NCBI RefSeq assembly: GCF_024206475.1
Contig: NZ_JAMBPR010000035.1
Coordinates: forward strand, 1-64,000
Source of the DNA: Paraburkholderia sp. CNPSo 3274
GTDB lineage: Bacteria > Pseudomonadota > Gammaproteobacteria > Burkholderiales > Burkholderiaceae
Length of the DNA stretch: 64,000 nucleotides
Direction: 5' to 3'
The notes beneath the pieces were generated by a model that was not told where the DNA came from, made no database searches, and was given only the letters and a program-made list of their open reading frames with translations. Shown here in pieces: positions 1 to 9,629 of this stretch (position 1 is the stretch's first letter; each line of letters begins with the position of its first letter). The position numbers were made by a program, and so were the translations under genes.

Positions 1-52
1 CTTCTTCCCGATTGGCTGTGGCGCGATAACACCGCGACGCAGCAACCCGTCA

Positions 53-168
53 TGCCTGATGACCATAGCGAGCTGGTCCCACCCCTTCCCATCCCGAACA
101 GGACCGTGAAACAGCTCCACGCCGATGATAGTGCGGATTGCCCGTGTGAAAGTAGGTAATCGTCAGGC
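53..168 (+). rRNA. rrf: 5S ribosomal RNA
   Basis: The ends pair as in a 5S helix I (GCCTGATGAC near 54 with GTCAGGC at the 3' end), and the interior has the conserved CCCATCCCGAAC loop and the GTGAAAC element. The length of about 116 nt is normal. It is the last gene of an rRNA operon; the ~50 bases before it look like the 23S-5S spacer, so the rest of the operon lies left of the window. End positions are good to a few bases. Confidence 0.95.
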
Positions 169-185
169 TCCTTATGCTGTAACGT

Positions 186-225
186 CCAGAACCCCGGTGT
201 CTCCGAAAGAGAGCCGGGGTTCTGG
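186..225 (+). terminator. rRNA operon terminator
   Basis: A perfect 12-bp stem (CCAGAACCCCGG at 186-197 with CCGGGGTTCTGG at 214-225) encloses a 16-nt loop and is followed by GCGTTT. It begins 17 bases after the 5S rRNA, where a rho-independent terminator of the rRNA operon is expected. It also separates that operon from the leftward gene ending at 264. Confidence 0.9.
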
Positions 226-263
226 CGTTTGGGCGCGTGGGAAATAAAAAACGGCTCGCCAAT

Positions 264-842
264 TTAAGGCGCGAGCCAGGTCCCGCGCCATTCGCCTTCT
301 TCAAACACCAGACTGGCCCGCATAGGCCCTGCGGGATTCAGATCAAGATAGTCAATTCTCGATACGGTCACATCAATCAGGCAGAAGTTTTCGAATCCCG
401 CTGATGAGTCGATATCTTCGGCGTGCTTCGTTGCATGCGCCTCGGCGGGAGACGCAACCGGTGTCGCGGGTGCAAGCGGCGTGCGATAGACGATCAACGT
501 CCGAGGTCTGCTCGAGTTCCAGGCCGCTCTCGTTTCCAGGGGCGTCTCGACGATTCTCGCAACGCCGTGCAGCCTTATCTGGATCCCGCCGTCGAGATCA
601 CAGCCGACGAGCGATATGCGCGGGTCGCGCCTCAATTCGGACACCTTCGTAGACCGCACGTCGGTATGAAACACGACTGAACGCTGCTCGCGAGAGACAC
701 GGCGCAACACGACCGTCCGCACGGCAGGTGCCCCGTCTAGCGCGATCGTCGCGACCTGTAACATCGTGAAGGGCGAACGCTCTTTTCCCGCGTTTGCGCC
801 CGCATGCAGGCGTGCCCAGACCTCATCGACGATCTGATCCAT
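264..842 (-). CDS. Pyridoxamine 5'-phosphate oxidase-like FMN-binding protein
   Basis: A 192-residue protein of the pyridoxamine-phosphate-oxidase-like split-barrel fold. Support is the N-terminal pattern in which a substrate-independent strand (MLQVATIALDG) is followed by PAVRTVVLRRV, then FHTDVRSTKVSEL and the C-terminal W-R-G-TWLAP end. Such proteins bind FMN and act as small oxidoreductases, often of unknown substrate. The start chosen is the ATG at 842, 10 bases after the stop of the SDR gene, so the two are probably co-transcribed and coupled. The frame stays open further upstream, but that part overlaps the SDR gene and reads as low-complexity Arg/Ser. The exact reaction cannot be deduced. 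Confidence 0.75.
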   Translation of the reverse strand: MDQIVDEVWARLHAGANAGKERSPFTMLQVATIALDGAPAVRTVVLRRVSREQRSVVFHTDVRSTKVSELRRDPRISLVGCDLDGGIQIRLHGVARIVETPLETRAAWNSSRPRTLIVYRTPLAPATPVASPAEAHATKHAEDIDSSAGFENFCLIDVTVSRIDYLDLNPAGPMRASLVFEEGEWRGTWLAP

Positions 843-852
843 ATTTGCCGCG

Positions 853-1557
853 TTACAGACCACGCACGATGCCGCCATCGACCCGGATGTTTTGCCCCGT
901 GATGTATCCCGCGGCATCCGACAACAGGAACGCGACCGTTTGTGCGATTTCCTGTGTCTTCCCAAAGCGGCCAACCGGAATGCGGGCGACGATCTCGGGC
1001 GTTTCGGGCCAGCTGTCGATAAATCCCGGCAGTACGGAGTTGATTCGAATATTGTCCTTTGCGTAACGATCGGCATAAAGGCGCGTGAACGAACTCAATG
1101 CGGCGCGCAGCGCAGAAGAAACAGGCATGGCCTGCTCAGGCGCATCGGCGGCAAAGCTCGAAATATTCACCACCGCGCCGCCGCCTTGCTCGAGAAACGC
1201 AGGCGTCACGTGACGCAGCACGCGAGCGACGTTGAGCAAGATGAGATCGAGCCCGAGGTGCCACTGTTCGTCTGCGATAGAAAGCAGATCCCCCTTCGGC
1301 GGATGCCCCGTGTTGTTCACCACCGCGTCGATGCGGCCATACTTTTCGAGCGTTTCGCGAACGAATCGGTCGATACAGTCCGGCTCGGTAACCGAGCCCG
1401 TAAAGCCGAATCCGCCAAGCTCTCTCGCCAGTTCGGCCGCGCTGCCGGAGGGCGACATCAAGGCCAGTCGGTAGCCGCTGGCTGCCAGTTCGCGCGCGAT
1501 CGCCGCGCCCATACCCTTGCCGGCTGCCGTGACGAGTGCTATTTTTTCTACTGCCAT
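853..1557 (-). CDS. Short-chain dehydrogenase/reductase family protein with altered catalytic residues
   Basis: A 234-residue SDR. The ATG at 1557 has a GGAGGGAG ribosome site 7-8 bases upstream. The fold is clear: the cofactor motif TAAGKGMG near residue 10 (usually TGxxxGIG), NNTG in place of NNAG, a NISS active-site strand, and the C-terminal GYITGQNIRVDGG. The catalytic YxxxK is not present: counting from NISS, the Tyr position holds Ser and the Lys position holds Arg (S-S-A-L-R). It may therefore not be a classical NAD(P)-dependent dehydrogenase. It forms a two-gene operon with the FMN-binding protein and is transcribed away from a LysR regulator, its likely controller. Confidence 0.85.
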   Translation of the reverse strand: MAVEKIALVTAAGKGMGAAIARELAASGYRLALMSPSGSAAELARELGGFGFTGSVTEPDCIDRFVRETLEKYGRIDAVVNNTGHPPKGDLLSIADEQWHLGLDLILLNVARVLRHVTPAFLEQGGGAVVNISSFAADAPEQAMPVSSALRAALSSFTRLYADRYAKDNIRINSVLPGFIDSWPETPEIVARIPVGRFGKTQEIAQTVAFLLSDAAGYITGQNIRVDGGIVRGL

Positions 1558-1745
1558 GGTGCTCCCTCCTTGAATTGGATTCAGCGCGTCAGAGCTACGC
1601 TGCATGAGACTTCGTCTGGAAACTGTATGGCGTTATGATTTGGTTGTCGAATGATGTTTTCTATCGTCTGACAATAAAATTCCTACTGGCTCATTGCTGG
1701 ATCGCTGCTGGTTGATCGCCGGCTTTCCGCTAGCCAATATACGCG

Positions 1746-2660
1746 TTGAAGCACTCATTGAAGCCACGCCACCTGCCGCCGCTGAATGCGCTCCGCGCGT
1801 TCGACGCATCCGCCCGGCACCTCAATTTCCGCCTCGCGTCCGAGGAGCTCGGCGTCACGCAAGGCGCCGTCGCGCAACAGGTGCGTGTGCTGGAGGAAGC
1901 CCTCAATTTGCCCCTTTTCGCGCGGGGACCGCGGGGTCTCGCTCTCACGACCGAGGGGCAGACTTACTTCGCTGCCGTTCAACGGGCGCTCACGATCGTC
2001 GCCGACGCGACCGCGGCGCTGAACCGGCGTTCGACGTCCCTCACGATCAGCACGACGCCGTCATTCGCTTCGAAATGGCTGATACCCAGGCTAGCAGAGT
2101 TTGGAGAGAGCCACCCGGAAATCGACGTCCGTATTATTGCTGATGCGGCGCTTTGCAACTTCAGGTCCGATGGCGTGGATATCGCGGTTCGGCTCGGCAA
2201 GCCACCGTTCGCGAAAGGTCTCGTCAGCGACCTGCTATTTCCGTTGCAGGTGTTCGCCGTGGCCAGCCCGCAGCTGCTCAAGCCCGATTACCCGGTGCGC
2301 ACGATCTCGGACCTGGAAAATTATGTGCTGCTCCACGATTCTCATGATCTGTGGCCGGAGTTTTTCAATGCATTGGGCTGCCCAAACGAACTGGGCACAC
2401 TGAAAGGGCCGCACTTCAGTCAATCGTCGCTCGCCATCGATGCCGCCATTGCCGGGCAGGGCATTGCGCTCACGAGCGAACATCTCGTCGAGCGCGATAT
2501 CGCGGCCGGAAGGCTGCGACGCCTGTTCGATTTTTCGTTGCCACTGTCGCTGGGTTACTACGTTGTCCTCCCGCAGACCAGCGTCCGGTGGGAGACGAGC
2601 CAGAAGCTGCGCACCTGGCTGCTCGCCCACTTCAAATCCGCATCGAAAGCGGCTACATAA
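1746..2660 (+). CDS. LysR-family transcriptional regulator (GcvA-like)
   Basis: A 304-residue LysR regulator. The N-terminal helix-turn-helix begins LPPLNALRAFDASARHLNF, with VTQGAVAQQVRVLEE as the recognition region, typical of the GcvA/AmpR subgroup. The C-terminal part is the periplasmic-binding-like effector domain (TISTTPSFASKWLIPRL). There is no ATG at the N-terminus; TTG codons at 1746 and 1758 are both possible, and the second gives the more usual MKPRHLPPLNALRAF start. The gene is divergent from the SDR/FMN-protein operon across ~190 bases, so it probably regulates that operon and itself. The effector is unknown. Confidence 0.88.
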   Translation: MKHSLKPRHLPPLNALRAFDASARHLNFRLASEELGVTQGAVAQQVRVLEEALNLPLFARGPRGLALTTEGQTYFAAVQRALTIVADATAALNRRSTSLTISTTPSFASKWLIPRLAEFGESHPEIDVRIIADAALCNFRSDGVDIAVRLGKPPFAKGLVSDLLFPLQVFAVASPQLLKPDYPVRTISDLENYVLLHDSHDLWPEFFNALGCPNELGTLKGPHFSQSSLAIDAAIAGQGIALTSEHLVERDIAAGRLRRLFDFSLPLSLGYYVVLPQTSVRWETSQKLRTWLLAHFKSASKAAT

Positions 2661-2837
2661 GCGCGTTGAAGCGGGCGTTCGCAGCCAGCAAGTTCTGCGC
2701 CAATTCCGCATTGCATTGCAGCGCAGCGTCTCACCGAGAGGCAGCACGTGCGCACGCATTCATCGTTCGATCACCTTGCCGGTGCATAATGACTGAACCG
2801 CCGATGCAGTCGATGACTATCCGCCAAGGAGTTCGTC

Positions 2838-5800
2838 ATGCTTGCGAGGAACGAAGAATTCGTCGCCCATCTGCTCTCCGACGTCATGGAATTTGCGCGG
2901 GCGCGCTTGCCCGAGCCGACATTCCAGATCGTCGAGCCATTCCTGCGGCACTACTACGATTTCGCCGACGCCGAAGATCTGCGTAGCCGCGGCATCGCCG
3001 ACCTCTACGGCGCCGCCATGGCGCACTGGCGCACCGCGCAGCGCTTCGTGCCGGGCAGCGAGCGCATGCAGGTCTACAACCCGATCCTCGAACAGCACGG
3101 TTGGCATTCGGACCATACGGTCATCGAAATCGTGAACGACGACATGCCGTTTCTCGTCGATTCGGTTTCCATGGCCGTCAACCGTCTGGGCCTCGCCCTG
3201 CATTCCGCGCTGCACCCCGTATTCCGGATCTGGCGCGGCAAGGACGGCACGATCGAGCGTGTGGACGAGGGCGGCGCTAGCGCCGGCGACGGGCAATCGC
3301 AACTCGCCTCGTTCATCCATTTCGAGGTAGACCGCTGCGGCGACGCAGCAAAGCTCGACGAGTTGCGCCGCGACATCGCCAAGGTGCTTGGCGACGTGCG
3401 CGCGTCCGTAGAAGATTGGCCGACCCTGCTCGAGGCCGCGCGCACCACCATCAAGACGATGAAAGCGCGCGAAACGAGCGCAGAGGACATCGAAGCTCGC
3501 GCGTTTCTCGAATGGATGGTGGCCGATCATTTCACCTTCCTCGGCCAGCGCGATTACGCGCTGGTTTCGCATGACGGCGGCTACGCCCTGCGCGGCGAGG
3601 AAGGCTCGGGCCTCGGCATTCTGCGCGAATCGCTGCGCGCGCCGGGCACGCCCGACATCACGCCGCTGCCGCCCGCGGCCGTCGACATCATCAGCGGCGC
3701 GTGGCCCATTTTCCTGACAAAAGCGAACTCGCGCGCCACTGTGCACCGGCCCGGCTATCTGGACTATGTTGGGGTGAAGCTCGTCGGGGCGGATGGCAAG
3801 GTGTGCGGCGAGCGCCGCTTCGTGGGCCTCTACACCTCGACCGCCTATATGGTCTCCACCGCCGAAATCCCGATCGTGCGGCGCAAATGCGCGAACATCG
3901 TGCGGCGCGCGGGGTTTCTGCCGAAAGGCCATCTCGGCAAATCGCTGGTGACGGTGCTCGAAACCTATCCGCGCGACGAACTGCTGCAGTCCAGTGAGGA
4001 CGAGCTTTTCGACATCGCGCTCGGTGTGCTGCGCTTGCAGGAACACCAGCGCACGCGGCTATTCGTGCGGCGCGACCGCTTCAACCGTTTCGTTTCATGC
4101 CTCGTGTATGTCTCGCGCGACAAGTACAACACCGATCTGCGGCGGCGGATTGCAAACCTGCTCGTGGAGGCCTTCAACGGCGTTTCCGTGGAGTTCACGC
4201 CGCTGCTTTCGGAGTCGGCTATCGCGCGGATTCATTTCGTCGTGCACGCCGAGCCCGGCACGATGCCCGAAGTCGACACGCACGAACTGGAAGCGCGGCT
4301 TGTGCAGGTCACGCGACGCTGGCAGGACGATCTGGCTGATGCGTTGCTCGACGCCTTCGGCGAAGAGCAGGGCACGAGTCTGTTGCATCGCTACGCCGAT
4401 TCATTTCCACCGGGCTATCGCGACGACTATCCGGCGCGCACGGCGGTACGCGACATCGAGCTGATCGAGCGCGTGCAGGGAACGCCGCGCATTGCGATGA
4501 ATCTGTACCGGCCCATCGAGGCGGGGCCGCGTACGTTCCGCTTCAAGGTCTATTGCGCGGGCGAAGCGATTGCGCTCTCGCGCAGCCTGCCGATGCTGGA
4601 ACATCTCGGCGTGCGCGTGGATGAAGAGCGGCCTTATGTGATCGAGGCGCCGTCCTGCGCGCCTGCATGGGTCCACGATTTCGGCCTCGAACTCGCGGAC
4701 GACGCCGAATTCGACATCGAACGTGTGAAGGGGCTGTTCGAAGACGCATTCGAAAGCGTCTGGAACGCACGCATCGAAAACGACGATTTCAACCGGCTCG
4801 TACTGCGCGCCTATCTGAGCGCGCGCGAAGTCACGATCCTGCGTGCCTATGCAAAGTATCTTCGCCAGGTGGGCTCGACATTCAGCGACGCCTATATCGA
4901 GCGTGCGCTAACCGGCAACCCCGCGATTGCCCGACAGTTCGTCGAACTGTTCATACTCCGATTCGATCCACGCGATTCACAGGCTCGGGAAGAACGCACG
5001 GCGCTCATGCTCAAGGCCATTGAAAGCGCGCTGGACCAGGTGCCCAATCTCGACGAAGACCGTATCCTGCGGCAGTTCCTCGGCGTGATCAATGCGACGG
5101 TGCGCACGAACTATTTCCGCCGCGAAGCCAATGGCGCTGAGCGGCCCTCGCTCTCGTTCAAATTCGATCCGTCAAAAGTGCCCGGGCTGCCCGAACCCAA
5201 GCCCATGTTCGAGATCTGGGTCTATTCGCCGCGCGTGGAGGGCGTGCATTTGCGCGGCGGGCGCGTCGCGCGCGGCGGCCTGCGCTGGTCGGATCGCCGC
5301 GAAGACTTCCGCACCGAAGTGCTGGGCCTCATGAAAGCCCAGATGGTGAAGAACGTCGTGATCGTGCCGGTGGGATCGAAGGGCGGCTTCGTCGTGAAGA
5401 ATCCGCCGCCCGCGAGCGACCGCGAAGCATGGATGCGCGAGGGCGTGGCGTGCTATCAGACCTTCCTGCGCGGCCTGCTCGATCTCACCGACAATCTCGT
5501 GAACAACGCGATCGTGCCGCCGCCGGATGTCGTACGCCACGACCCCGACGACCCGTACCTCGTCGTAGCCGCCGACAAGGGCACCGCCACGTTCTCCGAC
5601 TATGCGAACGCGATATCCGCCGAATACGGCTTCTGGCTCGACGACGCTTTCGCCTCGGGCGGCTCCGTGGGCTACGACCACAAGAAGATGGCGATCACGG
5701 CGCGCGGCGCGTGGGAGTCGGTCAAGCGGCATTTCCGCGAAATGGGCGTGGATACGCAGGCCACCGATTTCACCGTGGTCGGCATTGGCGACATGTCGGG

Positions 5801-7679
5801 CGACGTGTTTGGCAACGGCATGCTGCTCTCACCGCATATCAAGCTCGTCGCAGCCTTCGATCACCGTCATATTTTCCTCGACCCCAATCCCGATCCGGCC
5901 GTGAGCCTCGCGGAGCGCACCCGGCTCTTCGCGCTCGAACGCTCGAGCTGGGCCGACTACGATCCGGCCACGATATCGGCGGGCGGCGGCGTGTTCGCGC
6001 GCACCATGAAGACGATCCCGCTTTCGGCCGCGGTGCGCACGTCACTCGGCATCGAAGCGGCAGCGCTTTCGCCAACCGAGTTGATTCGCGCGATCCTGCT
6101 GGCGAACGTCGATCTGCTCTATAACGGAGGCATTGGCACCTATGTGAAAGCCGCGCGCGAGACCAACGCGCAGGTCGGCGACCGCGCCAACGACGCCGTG
6201 CGCGTCAACGGCTCGGAACTGCGCTGCAAGGTCGTGGGCGAGGGCGGCAATCTCGGCGCCACGCAGCTCGGGCGCATTGAATTCGCGCAGCATGGCGGCC
6301 ACATGAACACGGATGCAATCGACAACTCAGCAGGCGTAGATTGTTCGGATCACGAAGTGAACATCAAGATCCTGCTCGGACTCGTGGTGGCCGACGGCGA
6401 GATGACGACGAAACAGCGCAACAGCTTGCTCGCGGAGATGACCGACGAAGTCGGACTACTGGTGCTGAGCGACAACTACTACCAGACTCAGGCGCTGTCG
6501 ATCGCGGGCCGCTACGCTGTGGAACTGCTCGATGCCGAATCGCGCCTCATGCGCTGGCTCGAACGCGCTGGACGTCTGAACCGCCATATCGAGTTCCTGC
6601 CGACCGACGACGAAATCGCCGAACGCCAGGCCGCGAAACTCGGGCTCACGTCGCCTGAGCGCGCCGTGCTGCTCGCTTACAGCAAGATGTGGCTCTACGA
6701 CGCGTTGCTCGACTCAGCCGTTCCGGAAGACCCGCTCGTCGCGGACTTGCTGATCGACTACTTTCCGCAGCCGCTGCAGCAGCGCTTTAGCGAACCCATG
6801 CATCGGCATCCGCTGCGGCGCGAAATTCTGGCGACGCATCTGACGAACGCGCTCGTGAACCGCGTGGGCTGCGCATTCGTGCACCGTTTGATGGAGGAAA
6901 CCGACGCGCAGCCCGGCGAAATCGTGCGCGCGTGCATCATGGCGCGCGACGTATTCGGCCTTGACGATATCTGGCGCGCCATCGACGCGCTCGACAACCG
7001 CGTGCCCGACGACGTGCAGGCGCGCATGTTCGTCGACATAGCGCGGCTGCTCGAACGCGCGGCGCTTTGGTTCCTGCGGCATCTGCAGGCGGGCGCGGTG
7101 GGTAGCGATGGCGTGAGCACGCTGCTGGCGCGTTGCCGCGACGCCGCTCAGCGCCTCGCGCCGCAATTGCCGACGCTGTTGCCCGAAGCGGATCTCGAAG
7201 CGCTTTCGGCACGCCAGGGCGAGCTCGTGAAGGCGGGCGTCGAAAACGCGCTCGCGCTACGCGTGGCGAGCGGAGATATTTCGGTAGCACTGCTGGACAT
7301 CGCCGATGTGGCGGCGGCGTGCGCCCGCCCGCTTGAGCGCGTAGCGGCCGCATACTTCGCCTTGGGCACGCGGCTCAATTACAGCTGGATTGGCGAGCGT
7401 GCGGCGACGCTGCCTACGCCGACGCATTGGGACACCATGGCGCGCGCGGCGGCGCTCGCCGAGGTGGCGCATCTCAAGCGCGCTCTCACGACGAGCGTGC
7501 TTGCACAAGACGCCGATGCCGCGGACGCACAAACGCTCGTGGACGCATGGTGCGCTCAGCACGAGGCAGCGCTTGGGCGCTATGGGCAGTTGCTTACGGA
7601 ACTGCGTGCTTCGAGCGGTGTGAGTCTTTCCGTGCTGCTCGTGATCGTGAGGGCAATGGCGGCGCTCGAAAGGGCTTGA
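2838..7679 (+). CDS. gdhB: NAD-specific glutamate dehydrogenase, large (180-kDa) type
   Basis: A 1613-residue protein of the large bacterial NAD-dependent glutamate dehydrogenase class, which interconverts glutamate and 2-oxoglutarate plus ammonium, mainly in the catabolic direction. It has a long N-terminal regulatory region with ACT-like segments. The catalytic core runs from about residue 780 to 1240 and includes the RGGLRWSDRREDFRTE segment, KAQMVKNVVIVPVGSKGGFV with its conserved lysines, and the nucleotide-binding VGIGDMSGDVFGNGML near residue 980. The ATG at 2838 follows AAGGAG by seven bases. Full length is typical. It is transcribed alone and converges on the FtsH-like gene. It would supply 2-oxoglutarate when amino acids such as arginine are the carbon source. 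Confidence 0.95.
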   Translation: MLARNEEFVAHLLSDVMEFARARLPEPTFQIVEPFLRHYYDFADAEDLRSRGIADLYGAAMAHWRTAQRFVPGSERMQVYNPILEQHGWHSDHTVIEIVNDDMPFLVDSVSMAVNRLGLALHSALHPVFRIWRGKDGTIERVDEGGASAGDGQSQLASFIHFEVDRCGDAAKLDELRRDIAKVLGDVRASVEDWPTLLEAARTTIKTMKARETSAEDIEARAFLEWMVADHFTFLGQRDYALVSHDGGYALRGEEGSGLGILRESLRAPGTPDITPLPPAAVDIISGAWPIFLTKANSRATVHRPGYLDYVGVKLVGADGKVCGERRFVGLYTSTAYMVSTAEIPIVRRKCANIVRRAGFLPKGHLGKSLVTVLETYPRDELLQSSEDELFDIALGVLRLQEHQRTRLFVRRDRFNRFVSCLVYVSRDKYNTDLRRRIANLLVEAFNGVSVEFTPLLSESAIARIHFVVHAEPGTMPEVDTHELEARLVQVTRRWQDDLADALLDAFGEEQGTSLLHRYADSFPPGYRDDYPARTAVRDIELIERVQGTPRIAMNLYRPIEAGPRTFRFKVYCAGEAIALSRSLPMLEHLGVRVDEERPYVIEAPSCAPAWVHDFGLELADDAEFDIERVKGLFEDAFESVWNARIENDDFNRLVLRAYLSAREVTILRAYAKYLRQVGSTFSDAYIERALTGNPAIARQFVELFILRFDPRDSQAREERTALMLKAIESALDQVPNLDEDRILRQFLGVINATVRTNYFRREANGAERPSLSFKFDPSKVPGLPEPKPMFEIWVYSPRVEGVHLRGGRVARGGLRWSDRREDFRTEVLGLMKAQMVKNVVIVPVGSKGGFVVKNPPPASDREAWMREGVACYQTFLRGLLDLTDNLVNNAIVPPPDVVRHDPDDPYLVVAADKGTATFSDYANAISAEYGFWLDDAFASGGSVGYDHKKMAITARGAWESVKRHFREMGVDTQATDFTVVGIGDMSGDVFGNGMLLSPHIKLVAAFDHRHIFLDPNPDPAVSLAERTRLFALERSSWADYDPATISAGGGVFARTMKTIPLSAAVRTSLGIEAAALSPTELIRAILLANVDLLYNGGIGTYVKAARETNAQVGDRANDAVRVNGSELRCKVVGEGGNLGATQLGRIEFAQHGGHMNTDAIDNSAGVDCSDHEVNIKILLGLVVADGEMTTKQRNSLLAEMTDEVGLLVLSDNYYQTQALSIAGRYAVELLDAESRLMRWLERAGRLNRHIEFLPTDDEIAERQAAKLGLTSPERAVLLAYSKMWLYDALLDSAVPEDPLVADLLIDYFPQPLQQRFSEPMHRHPLRREILATHLTNALVNRVGCAFVHRLMEETDAQPGEIVRACIMARDVFGLDDIWRAIDALDNRVPDDVQARMFVDIARLLERAALWFLRHLQAGAVGSDGVSTLLARCRDAAQRLAPQLPTLLPEADLEALSARQGELVKAGVENALALRVASGDISVALLDIADVAAACARPLERVAAAYFALGTRLNYSWIGERAATLPTPTHWDTMARAAALAEVAHLKRALTTSVLAQDADAADAQTLVDAWCAQHEAALGRYGQLLTELRASSGVSLSVLLVIVRAMAALERA

Positions 7680-7712
7680 TGACTCGAGCGATGACGGCGG
7701 TGGAAGCGGCTC

Positions 7713-9629
7713 TCACGCGGCGGCCGCTTCGGTCACCGCCTGCGTGCTCGCCACGGCTGCCGCATGCTCGCGAATCAGACGATAGACCGTCTCGCCGGGC
7801 ACCGTCTCCGACTCGAGCAACTGATCGGCGATCGCGCGCAGCACCGGCTCGTTCGCACGCAGCAACACGAAGCACGCGTCGTTGAGTTCGTGCAGCAGCC
7901 CGTTCGCGTGCTCGATCGCCGTCTTCAACTGCAGGCCAGCAACCTGCTGCGGCAGGGCCGCGAGGCTGAACAGATTGCCATCCGCGTTGAAGCCGTGCTT
8001 CGACACCATGTCGAGGCCGATGCGCGAGGCCTCCTGCAAATCCTGCGCCGCGCCGCTCGATGCTTCGCTGAACATGAGCAGTTCCGCATTGCGCCCGCCC
8101 AGCAGCACCTGGATCTCGTTGCGCATTTCCGTCTCGCGATACAGGTACTTGTCCTGCATTTTCGTGATCAGCGCCACGCCCAACGCGCCGCCACGCGGCA
8201 AAATCGTCACTTCTTCGAGCACGCCGGTGCCGAGGAGGGCGGCGACGAGGCCATGTCCCGCTTCATGGATCGCAATGCGCGAGCGCTCGTCGTCCGAAAG
8301 CGCGCGCTCTGCGCCGTTGACGTCGCCAATGCGCGCAATCTTGGTCGCCTCGAGAAAATGCACCGCGGCCACTTCCTGCTTACCGGCTTTGCGCGCAACA
8401 AGACCCGCCTGATTCACGATCATCGAGAGCGTGGCCGGCGAAAGGCCCGTGGTCAGCCGCGCGAGCTGGTTAAAATCGATGTCGTCGGCTTTCGTCTTCA
8501 GATTGCCGGCGTAGAAGCGCAGAATTTCTGCGCGATCCTCCAGGTCGGGCAGACGCACCTGCACCGTGCGGTCGAAACGGCCAGGGCGGCGCAGCGCTTC
8601 GTCGAGATTGTCCGGATGATTGGTCGCGGCAACGATGATCACGCCTTCGTTCGACTCGAACCCATCCATCTCCGCGAGCAACTGGTTGATGATGCGGTTG
8701 CTTTCCGCCTCGACCGGGCCGCCGCCCGTATCGGTGCGCTTGCCGAGTCCGTCCGCCTCGTCGATGAAGATGACCGTGGGCGCGTTCTTGCGCGCGAGCT
8801 CGAACAGGCGCTTGACCTTCTGAATGCCCACGCCGTAATACTTCGCGCTGAAATAGCTGCCCGTGATGGCGATGAAATTCGCGCCGCATTCGCCGGCAAG
8901 CGCCTGCGCGAGGCGCGTCTTGCCAACGCCTGGGCCGCCCGTCATCAGCACGCCGCAGGGCGCGCGCACGCCCATGCCCGTGAACTGCGCCGGCTCGGTG
9001 AGCCACGCGCGCACGTCAGCGAGCGCGGCTTTCGCTTCGCCCGCGCCAATCACGTCGTCGAAGCGCAACGTAGGCGATTCGCCGAGCAATTGCGCGCCGC
9101 CGCCCATTTCCCGGCGCATGAACCACAGCAAGCCGCCTAGCATCAGCACGGGGAGCAGCAGACTGAGTGCGTCGCGCAGGCGGTCGAGGGCTTCTGTCCA
9201 ACGCTCGGCGCCGATGCGCACATCGGCGTGCGGCAACCAGACGAGTTGCCAGGACGGCGTCGCGTCCGGCTTCAGATCGCCGAGTAGCAGGGCGTTCGCG
9301 AACGCGCCATTATGATCGGCCACATAATACTTTTCGCCCTTGAGCGTCGAGACGAGAATCGCTTCGCGGCTCACGCCGATTGCGGCGACATCGCGGTCGC
9401 GAATATCGCGCAGCAATTCCGAGGCATCTTTCTCGCGCTTCGTCCATGGCGACGCGTCATGCCGCATGTCGCTGGCGACACCGGTCAGCGCTGCAGGCTG
9501 GGACCGCGCAAGATTCGCTTCATGGTGCCAATAGAAAAAGCCAGCCGTCGCCGCGAGCGCGGCCGCGCATACACCCAATGCCACGTGTCGGCCAAAGCGT
9601 GACCACCGCGAATTCCTTGCCGGTTTCAT
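7713..9629 (-). CDS. FtsH-like membrane AAA+ zinc metalloprotease (paralogue)
   Basis: About 638 residues with FtsH architecture: a membrane segment near residues 17-34, an ~115-residue periplasmic region, a second membrane segment near 155-172, then the AAA+ module. Walker A is GGPGVGKT (about 231-238) rather than the usual GPPGTGKT, Walker B is VIFIDEAD (286-293), and the arginine-finger region is RRPGRFDRTV. The pore loop reads YYGVG. The M41 protease has HEAGH (about 455-459) and a later Asp (about 529) as third zinc ligand. Differences from canonical FtsH (Walker A, pore loop, long periplasmic part) suggest a second, specialised FtsH rather than the housekeeping copy. The ATG at 9629 has AGGAA upstream; another ATG lies at 9656. 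Confidence 0.9.
   Translation of the reverse strand: MKPARNSRWSRFGRHVALGVCAAALAATAGFFYWHHEANLARSQPAALTGVASDMRHDASPWTKREKDASELLRDIRDRDVAAIGVSREAILVSTLKGEKYYVADHNGAFANALLLGDLKPDATPSWQLVWLPHADVRIGAERWTEALDRLRDALSLLLPVLMLGGLLWFMRREMGGGAQLLGESPTLRFDDVIGAGEAKAALADVRAWLTEPAQFTGMGVRAPCGVLMTGGPGVGKTRLAQALAGECGANFIAITGSYFSAKYYGVGIQKVKRLFELARKNAPTVIFIDEADGLGKRTDTGGGPVEAESNRIINQLLAEMDGFESNEGVIIVAATNHPDNLDEALRRPGRFDRTVQVRLPDLEDRAEILRFYAGNLKTKADDIDFNQLARLTTGLSPATLSMIVNQAGLVARKAGKQEVAAVHFLEATKIARIGDVNGAERALSDDERSRIAIHEAGHGLVAALLGTGVLEEVTILPRGGALGVALITKMQDKYLYRETEMRNEIQVLLGGRNAELLMFSEASSGAAQDLQEASRIGLDMVSKHGFNADGNLFSLAALPQQVAGLQLKTAIEHANGLLHELNDACFVLLRANEPVLRAIADQLLESETVPGETVYRLIREHAAAVASTQAVTEAAAA

Noticed and set aside
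2817..4046. 409-codon open frame on the minus strand
   Set aside because: It lies antisense to the well-supported glutamate dehydrogenase gene and its translation is Arg/Ala/His-rich without motifs, a common by-product of GC-rich codon use.
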